DNA from: Pseudoalteromonas piscicida
Lineage (GTDB): Bacteria; Pseudomonadota; Gammaproteobacteria; Enterobacterales; Alteromonadaceae
Assembly: GCF_000238315.3 (NCBI RefSeq)
Contig: NZ_CP011924.1
Coordinates: forward strand, 3,804,001 to 3,868,000
DNA length: 64,000 nucleotides
Reading direction: 5' to 3'
Shown: positions 58,529-64,000 of the stretch, in pieces
How positions within the stretch are numbered: the first letter of the stretch is position 1
Layout: every line of letters begins with the position of its first letter
Program-made: the position numbers and the translations under genes
Notes under the pieces: model-generated
Told to the model about the DNA's origin: nothing
Databases searched by the model: none
The model's input: the letters and a program-made list of their open reading frames with translations, nothing else

Positions 58529-59061
58529 TATAAATACATCTCAGGGTGATTAAAGGGCGCCATCGCGAGCAATAAGGCTTGCGTGTAGCTACTTTCTCTG
58601 GTGGCAAGATGGTTGGTTAGTAAACCTATAGCACCGCCTTGTTGCTTGATATTAGTGGTGTTGAACAGGTCATCCATTACATGCCCTAGCTCTTCACCTT
58701 GTTCAAGGCGTGTATAGACCGATGCCGGTAGAGGCAAATTACAACTACGGCCGACACTTGTACGACGGTTATCCGCAATGACGACATAAGCAAAAGTAGC
58801 TGCACCGTATTCAAATTTGGCAGCACCTCCTTCCATGGCACAATAAAAATCGGCTTGATGATGTTGCTGTAAGTAAGTAACACGATTCTCTGCGCCTTCG
58901 CGGGTGGCTTGTTCACCTAAAGGCTGATCCGCAACGAGACTCGGCGCTGAGATACCCTGACAGTCAATTTTTGCATTGGGAAAGTACTGCGCAAAGATGG
59001 TTTTTGCAGCATTGATTTTTACTGGGTTTTTAGACCCCACTAAAATGGTAAGCACGTCCAT
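58528..59061 (-). CDS. yjjX: Inosine/xanthosine triphosphatase YjjX
   Basis: 177 aa. VGSKNPVKINAAKTIFAQYF, ISAPSLVADQPLGEQATREGAENR, YCAMEGGAAKFE and LPLPASVYTRLEQGEELGHVMD are typical of the YjjX/NTPase fold. Removes ITP/XTP from the nucleotide pool. Coupled with yjjG. Confidence 0.95.
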   Translation of the reverse strand: MDVLTILVGSKNPVKINAAKTIFAQYFPNAKIDCQGISAPSLVADQPLGEQATREGAENRVTYLQQHHQADFYCAMEGGAAKFEYGAATFAYVVIADNRRTSVGRSCNLPLPASVYTRLEQGEELGHVMDDLFNTTNIKQQGGAIGLLTNHLATRESSYTQALLLAMAPFNHPEMYL

Positions 59062-59158
59062 ATAACAACTACTCGTGATGCCCTAAAAGGCGTCAGTGTA
59101 AAGTGTGATATGGAGCGATGCAAGGAAGCTATTATTCCTAATCAAAACATCAGCTGGG

Positions 59159-60058
59159 TTAAATCGGTAAATCGACTGGTGCCATATTCTCAAGGGCACG
59201 TTTCTTTACTAATAATTCTTTGATAAGTGGAGTCAGTACTAACTCCATTGCCAATCCCATTTTTCCACCCGGCACAACTAACGTGTTTACGCGAGACATA
59301 AAGCTGCCTTCGATCATTTGTAAATAGTAAGGAAAGTTAACATCTTCGATGCCACGAAAGCGAATAACCACAAAGCTTTCGTCTAATGATGGTATGTCTT
59401 TAGCACTGAATGGGTTAGAAGTATCCACGGTGGGCACGCGTTGAAAGTTAATATGCGTGCGAGAAAACTGGGGAGTGATGTGATTAATGTAGTCATCCAT
59501 TGAGCGTACAATCGATGTCATGACCGCTTCTTTGGAGTGGCCGCGCTCATTGGTATCGCGAATGAGCTTTTGGATCCATTCAAGGTTGATGATAGGCACC
59601 ATGCCAATCAATAAATCAACGTTGCTGGCCACATCATATTCTGGGGTCACGACACCGCCGTGCAGTCCCTCATAAAACAGCATATCGGTGTTTTGTTCTA
59701 GTTCTTGATAAGGAGTAAAAGTGCCCGGTAGCTGATTGAATGGCACGGCATCGTCAAACGTATGAAGGTAGCGACGGACTTTGCCATTGCCGGTTTCGCC
59801 ATAGCTTTTGAACAGGCTTTCTAATGCGCCGAAGTCATTGGCTTCTTCACCAAAGTAGCTAATGTGCTTACCTTCTTGCAGCGCTTCGCGACGCAGCTTA
59901 TCCATTTCTGGGCGAGTGTAGCGATGAAAGCTATCGCCTTCGACATAGGCGGCTTTGGTATTAAGACTGCGGAATATGTGTTTTATCGCGCTTGTCGTTG
60001 TTGTAGTGCCTGCGCCTGAACTACCAGTAATGGCGATAATAGGGTGTTTGTCTGACAT
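59159..60058 (-). CDS. prkB: Phosphoribulokinase-like kinase
   Basis: 299 aa. P-loop ITGSSGAGTTTTTSAI, GDSFHRYTRPEMDKLRREAL, LHTFDDAVPFNQLPGTFTPY and FYEGLHGGVVTPEYDVASNVD, the PrkB pattern common in non-autotrophic gammaproteobacteria. The canonical reaction is ATP plus ribulose-5-phosphate to ribulose-1,5-bisphosphate, but no RuBisCO is nearby and the role in such bacteria is unclear. The monocistronic 60059-60193 spacer likely holds divergent promoters. Confidence 0.94.
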   Translation of the reverse strand: MSDKHPIIAITGSSGAGTTTTTSAIKHIFRSLNTKAAYVEGDSFHRYTRPEMDKLRREALQEGKHISYFGEEANDFGALESLFKSYGETGNGKVRRYLHTFDDAVPFNQLPGTFTPYQELEQNTDMLFYEGLHGGVVTPEYDVASNVDLLIGMVPIINLEWIQKLIRDTNERGHSKEAVMTSIVRSMDDYINHITPQFSRTHINFQRVPTVDTSNPFSAKDIPSLDESFVVIRFRGIEDVNFPYYLQMIEGSFMSRVNTLVVPGGKMGLAMELVLTPLIKELLVKKRALENMAPVDLPI

Positions 60059-60193
60059 AAATCTGCCTTAGCTTTCATCATCCGTTAATTCGATGTTACG
60101 CGAAGCAAAGTTTTTGGCAAGCTTTGCTTGAGGGCGAGTGTTGGGTATCATAGCGGGGTGATATAACTACAATGAAAAATCAAAGGAACGTCC

Positions 60194-61078
60194 ATGCCCA
60201 TTTCAATGCGTGTGAAGCTCGCAGTTTGTCTATTCGCTTTCGCGTCCTGTTTACCTGCGTATTCAGCCATGCCCAAAAGCCAAATTTGGCTAGCTGAATT
60301 AGGTGAACATTTCAGTGCTAAACCAATTACTGAAAACACCGCATATTTTAATCAGCCGCTAGTGACTGATTCTGGGGTTTACTATACCGCGGAAGTAAGC
60401 GCTGATGGCAATAGCCAAACGGACCTGTTTTTTTACGACTTGCAAAGCCAAAACACAACCAACCTCACGCAATCCCCTGTCTCCGAGTATTCACCCACAC
60501 TACATCCTAATGGGGAAGGGTTAACGACGATTGTGGTTGAGGGATCCGGTAAGCAAAAATTGTGGTTTTATCCGTTTGATCAGGCGACAAAACCAAGTCG
60601 TGTTTTTGAGCATATTGAACCTGTTGGATATCATGCTTGGGGGAGCAACCAAGGTCTGATTATGTTTATTTTAGGTGCGACTGAAAGTGCTCCGCATACC
60701 TTACAGTACACAGATATTAACGGTCATTTACCACAAATTCTTGCCGAAGATATTGGTCGAACTTTGTCTTACAACCGTGCGCGTGACGTATTTGCTTTTA
60801 CTTATCAAGTCAATGGCTTGATGTGGTTCGCAACCTACCACAGAGAGAGCGATCATATTCAGCGATTTTTTGCTCTTCCCAGTCAGGTGCAAGATTATAC
60901 CTGGTTGGATGATAACAAAGTGGCGTACTCATTGGATAACAAGATTTATTACCGAGATTTAAACGCGCCTAAAAAAGTCCACTTATTAAGAAACTTAAGA
61001 AGTTACTGTCAGACTTCAATTTCTCGCTTGAGCTTTTTTGATAACAAGCTGGCATTTGTATGCCACAGTGAAGACTGA
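60194..61078 (+). CDS. Exported WD40-like beta-propeller (PD40/TolB-like) protein
   Basis: 294 aa; ATG after AAAGGAACG, signal peptide MRVKLAVCLFAFASCLPAYS. Repeated blades such as DLFFYDLQSQNTTNLTQS, SPTLHPNGEGLTTIV, KQKLWFYPFDQATKPSRVF and KIYYRDLNAPKKVHLL fit a PD40/TolB-like propeller. Ends with two Cys-bearing segments. Probably periplasmic; function unknown. galE follows at 60 bp. Confidence 0.82.
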   Translation: MPISMRVKLAVCLFAFASCLPAYSAMPKSQIWLAELGEHFSAKPITENTAYFNQPLVTDSGVYYTAEVSADGNSQTDLFFYDLQSQNTTNLTQSPVSEYSPTLHPNGEGLTTIVVEGSGKQKLWFYPFDQATKPSRVFEHIEPVGYHAWGSNQGLIMFILGATESAPHTLQYTDINGHLPQILAEDIGRTLSYNRARDVFAFTYQVNGLMWFATYHRESDHIQRFFALPSQVQDYTWLDDNKVAYSLDNKIYYRDLNAPKKVHLLRNLRSYCQTSISRLSFFDNKLAFVCHSED

Positions 61079-61138
61079 TAGCGATACATTAAATTGCATG
61101 TTAAACGCAATGCACAGACAACAACCATAGGAATAGAT

Positions 61139-62152
61139 ATGACGATTCTCGTAACAGGTGGCGCAGGCTATATTGGCTCTCACACTGTATTAGAGCTGCT
61201 ACAGCAAGGCAAAAAGGTAGTGGTCGTAGATAATCTAAGCAATTCTCAGCAGACTTCATTACATAGAGTCGCTGAGATAGTAGGAAAGGAAGCCGCATTC
61301 CATCAAGGTGATATTCTTGATAAGGCATTTCTTGATAGTGTATTCGCGCAATATGATATTGAAGAAGTCATCCACTTTGCCGGTTTAAAAGCCGTTGGAG
61401 AGTCGGTTAAAAAGCCAATCGAGTATTATCAAAACAACGTCCAAGGTACGTTAACGCTCCTTGATGCGATGCGTGACGCCAGTGTATTTAAGCTAGTTTT
61501 TAGCTCATCAGCGACGGTATATGGAGATCCTGCCAGCCTTCCTATTCGTGAAGATTTCCCTGTAGGTGGCACAACTAATCCTTATGGTACGTCAAAACTG
61601 ATGGTTGAAATGGTACTTCAGGATGTTGCTAAATCAGACCCACGTTGGGCCTTTGCTATTTTGCGTTACTTTAATCCGGTTGGCGCACACGAGTCGGGAC
61701 TAATTGGTGAAGATCCAAATGGTATTCCCAATAACTTACTGCCCTACATCTCACAGGTTGCTGTTGGTAAACTGGCGAGTTTGGGCGTCTTTGGTAACGA
61801 CTATGACACCAAAGATGGTACGGGCGTGAGAGATTACATTCATGTGGTTGACCTTGCTATTGGCCATTTAAAAGCACTTGAGAAAATCGCAGTAGCGGCA
61901 GGCACGCATATCTATAACTTAGGTACCGGCAATGGCTACTCGGTACTAGAGATGGTTACCGCGTTTGAAAAGGCAGCGGGCAAAGCTATACCGTATGACA
62001 TTAAACCGCGTCGCGATGGCGACATTGCCGCCTGTTATGCTGCGCCTGAAAAAGCCAAATCTGAATTAGGCTGGCATGCAGAGCGTGGATTGGATGCCAT
62101 GATGCAAGATACATGGCGCTGGCAAAGCAATAATCCAAACGGTTATAAATAA
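61139..62152 (+). CDS. galE: UDP-glucose 4-epimerase
   Basis: 337 aa from the ATG at 61139, with an AGGA site 8 bp upstream. NAD-binding [17 protein letters not shown], the SSATVYG Ser, catalytic YGTSK (Tyr and Lys) and [18 protein letters not shown]. Interconverts UDP-glucose and UDP-galactose for surface polysaccharides. Single gene here, no gal or wz genes adjacent. Confidence 0.97.
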   Translation: MTILVTGGAGYIGSHTVLELLQQGKKVVVVDNLSNSQQTSLHRVAEIVGKEAAFHQGDILDKAFLDSVFAQYDIEEVIHFAGLKAVGESVKKPIEYYQNNVQGTLTLLDAMRDASVFKLVFSSSATVYGDPASLPIREDFPVGGTTNPYGTSKLMVEMVLQDVAKSDPRWAFAILRYFNPVGAHESGLIGEDPNGIPNNLLPYISQVAVGKLASLGVFGNDYDTKDGTGVRDYIHVVDLAIGHLKALEKIAVAAGTHIYNLGTGNGYSVLEMVTAFEKAAGKAIPYDIKPRRDGDIAACYAAPEKAKSELGWHAERGLDAMMQDTWRWQSNNPNGYK

Positions 62153-62157
62153 CCTAA

Positions 62158-62195
62158 ATTCTTATCCTGAGTTCAGGTTAAATAACCTAAACTCG
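62158..62195. repeat. Inverted-repeat fragment related to the 30.4-kb MITE
   Basis: TTCTTATCCTGAGTTCAGGT and CCTAAACTCGGG form an imperfect palindrome and match the inner inverted segments of the element at 30371-30723. Probably a remnant of the same dispersed family. Confidence 0.5.
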
Positions 62196-62288
62196 GGAGA
62201 ACAACCAGAGCCTCTGTTGGCTCTCTTCGCCTTTGCCATTTAGGGTAAAGGCGAGGTTTCATTGAGCATCATTACTACATCAATCTTA

Positions 62289-62317
62289 GTTTCATAAAAC
62301 TGTCATGCCGTTGTCAC
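62289..62317 (+). promoter_or_regulatory. Pho box (three heptamers) upstream of phnW
   Basis: GTTTCAT-AAAA-CTGTCAT-GCCG-TTGTCAC: three CTGTCAT-like heptamers at 11-bp spacing, the PhoB half-site pattern. It lies 48 bp before phnW; an extended -10 (TGGTATAGA, 62338-62346) follows at about 20 bp. Confidence 0.7.
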
Positions 62318-62364
62318 CTAAACTCGGTTAAATAATCTGGTATAGACCAGTTTAGAGGCAAGTT

Positions 62365-63471
62365 ATGAACAACGATTATTTACTCCTGACGCCAGGCCCA
62401 CTCAGTACCTCCCACACCGTGAAAGAAGCCATGTTGAAAGACTGGTGCACCTGGGATGATGAATATAACCAAGGCGTGGTGCAAGTTATTCGCAAGCAGC
62501 TTTGTGAAATTGCGGTTGCAGATCCACAGTATCGCAGCGACTACAGTGCAACCTTAATGCAGGGCAGTGGTACAGCAAGTGTAGAGGCGGCTATTGGAAC
62601 TTTTATTCCTCAGTCTGGCACTTTACTGGTTATCAATAATGGTGCCTATGGTGCGCGTATTATTGAGATAGCCAATTATCTAAATATTAATGTGATAGCG
62701 CTCAACTTTGTTGAAACCGAATTGCCGCAACTAGAGCAGATCTCACAAGCGCTTGAGCAACACCCTGAGATCACCCACGTAGCAATGGTACACTGCGAAA
62801 CCACAACGGGGATGCTGAACCCGGCTAAGCGCGTAGCGGAGCTTGCGAAACATCATAACAAAGTCATGATCCTTGATGCCATGAGCAGTTTTGGCGGCAT
62901 TGAGATGGATATGCACGAGTGGCAAATTGATATCCTCATCAGCTCAGCAAATAAGTGTATTCAAGGTGTTCCAGGTTTTGGCTTTGTGATCGCAAAAACG
63001 GCGCTGCTGGTTGCCTCTGAAGGACAAGCACGTTCACTCTCGCTGGATCTTCACGCCCAGTGGAAAACCATGGAAAATCACCATGGTAAATGGCGTTTTA
63101 CTTCGCCAACGCATGTTGTCAGAGCATTTGCCAAGGCACTAGAAGAATTGGCGCAAGAGGGAGGCGCTTCTGCACGATTTAAGCGTTACAGTGAAAATCA
63201 AAAACAACTCGTTAGCGGCATGAAAGCTCTTGGTTTTGAAGCCTTGTTACCAGAAGCCATGCACTCACCTATTATCACTTCTTTTTATTCACCAAGTGAC
63301 GAAAGCTATGAGTTTAAGCGCTTTTATGAAGTATTGAAGCAAAAAGGATATGTGATTTACCCCGGTAAAGTATCAAATGCAGATTGCTTTAGGATCGGTA
63401 ATATTGGCGAAGTGTATGCCGCAGATATTAGCGGACTACTTAAAGCTATTTCTGAAGCAAAGTATTGGTAA
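62365..63471 (+). CDS. phnW: 2-aminoethylphosphonate--pyruvate transaminase
   Basis: 368 aa class V PLP enzyme. [67 protein letters not shown] and the PLP Lys in [15 protein letters not shown] all match PhnW. Converts 2-aminoethylphosphonate plus pyruvate to phosphonoacetaldehyde plus alanine, the first step of phosphonate use. Neither phnX nor phnA/phnY is visible before the window ends. The upstream Pho box fits phosphate-starvation control. The class V alternatives (serine-glyoxylate type) seem less likely. Confidence 0.93.
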   Translation: MNNDYLLLTPGPLSTSHTVKEAMLKDWCTWDDEYNQGVVQVIRKQLCEIAVADPQYRSDYSATLMQGSGTASVEAAIGTFIPQSGTLLVINNGAYGARIIEIANYLNINVIALNFVETELPQLEQISQALEQHPEITHVAMVHCETTTGMLNPAKRVAELAKHHNKVMILDAMSSFGGIEMDMHEWQIDILISSANKCIQGVPGFGFVIAKTALLVASEGQARSLSLDLHAQWKTMENHHGKWRFTSPTHVVRAFAKALEELAQEGGASARFKRYSENQKQLVSGMKALGFEALLPEAMHSPIITSFYSPSDESYEFKRFYEVLKQKGYVIYPGKVSNADCFRIGNIGEVYAADISGLLKAISEAKYW

Positions 63472-63480
63472 ACCGTCAGA

Positions 63481-63503
63481 GTAGGAGCCGCTTTACGCGG
63501 CGA
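63481..63503 (+). repeat. REP-like hairpin, single copy
   Basis: GTAGGAGCCGCTTTACGCGGC: GTAG followed by a GCCGC/GCGGC stem with a TTTAC loop, related to the copies at 57698. Lies 10 bp after the phnW stop and may act as a 3' mRNA end structure. The rest of 63504-63841 shows no gene I can support. Confidence 0.7.
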
Positions 63504-63841
63504 TGGGTTAAGGGGGTTACACCCCTTTAGCTAAATAAATGAATAGCGAATCTTCAATTGTGTTAACGATGGCCTAATCTGGGCTGTCACCTTCCCATAA
63601 AATGAGACATGTATAATTGGAGCCTTCTGCACTCATTAAAGCAGGAAGCTAACTAAGAAAAATCACGTTTTACCAAATCATAGATCATCGAGTTGCTTAC
63701 AAAAGCCGGAAAGTTTCCGGTGTACGAAGTAAATACGACGTAAGTAATGGTATGATTTCCAATCTAGTTGCTAATTAGCTATCGTAGCTTGTTCTATAGC
63801 GCCTCGCGCTCTTCCTCATCATTGAACAGCTGCCTCTTCGG

Positions 63842-64000
63842 TTAAAGCCTCTTGTGCTTTTTCTTGCTCATTGTGTTATCAGGATCAAATGGTGTTGGCA
63901 ATTTAATATCATCTATATCTTGGTTGTTTATCGATGTGCAAGACCATTCAACATACCCGTCTTGCCCGATAACTTTGATGTAGCTTTTTTGGTCGCCATC
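63842..64000 (-). CDS. Unidentified protein, C-terminal 52 residues (partial)
   Basis: The minus strand is open from the window edge to a TAA at 63842-63844. The peptide includes SYIKVIGQDGYVEWSCTSIN and ends with a basic KKKHKRL. Too short to assign a family; its start lies beyond 64000. Confidence 0.5.
   Translation of the reverse strand, partial: DGDQKSYIKVIGQDGYVEWSCTSINNQDIDDIKLPTPFDPDNTMSKKKHKRL

Noticed and set aside
59159..60058. Calvin-cycle phosphoribulokinase
   Set aside because: No RuBisCO or other Calvin-cycle gene is near, and PrkB-type genes are common in heterotrophic gammaproteobacteria.
63504..63841. Gene between phnW and the right-edge fragment
   Set aside because: No frame has a plausible start, ribosome site or protein-like composition.

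Overview
The window looks like chromosome from a marine gammaproteobacterium of the Alteromonadales, most likely Pseudoalteromonas. The basis is the housekeeping neighbourhoods (accBC-aroQ, dsbD-cutA-fxsA-groESL, efp with epmA and epmB, rnr-rlmB, yjjG-yjjX, prkB) and the overall protein character. The genus is an inference from recognition, not from a search.

Layout. 1-5603 is the 3' end of a non-ribosomal peptide synthetase (PCP-E-C-A-PCP-TE), split by a one-base frameshift near 3773. It is followed by a SyrP/AsnO-like dioxygenase, a lipoprotein serine hydrolase of the beta-lactamase fold, a DUF697 membrane protein, a tiny membrane protein, a cyclic-peptide-type ABC exporter translationally coupled to an SPFH protein, and a DUF6765-like protein. 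13.2-16.2 kb holds a secreted protein and a striking minus-strand tRNA unit: a CAU tRNA preceded by eleven 142-bp tandem repeats, each carrying only the first ~19 nt of that tRNA plus a perfect hairpin, behind a GC-discriminator promoter. 16.4-23.9 kb is core (accC, accB, aroQ, dsbD, cutA, fxsA, groES, groEL with a sigma-32-type promoter).

24-30.3 kb is accessory: small exported or unknown proteins, an S41 peptidase, a DUF2971-like relic, and a 47-bp direct repeat of the groEL 3' end that may be att-like. 30.4-44.2 kb is the most notable region. It has a MITE-like repeat, a GATase1/AraC regulator diverging from an RND (MMPL) pump, a LolA-like protein and a beta-barrel. After a terminator comes a run of six genes: Old Yellow Enzyme, isocyanide synthase, HAD phosphatase, a trifunctional fusion (phosphatase-like / isocyanide synthase / PvcB-like dioxygenase), acyl-CoA-dehydrogenase-type flavoenzyme and a class V PLP enzyme. 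This reads as an isonitrile natural-product cluster with an architecture I do not recognise.

44.3-63.5 kb returns to core and regulation: the EF-P modification genes, a chemoreceptor-like protein, ugpQ, an EamA transporter, a DesK/DesR-type pair, a hybrid histidine kinase, rnr, rlmB, REP-like hairpins, yjjG, yjjX, prkB, galE, and phnW behind a triple-heptamer Pho box. The right edge enters the C-terminus of an unidentified minus-strand gene.
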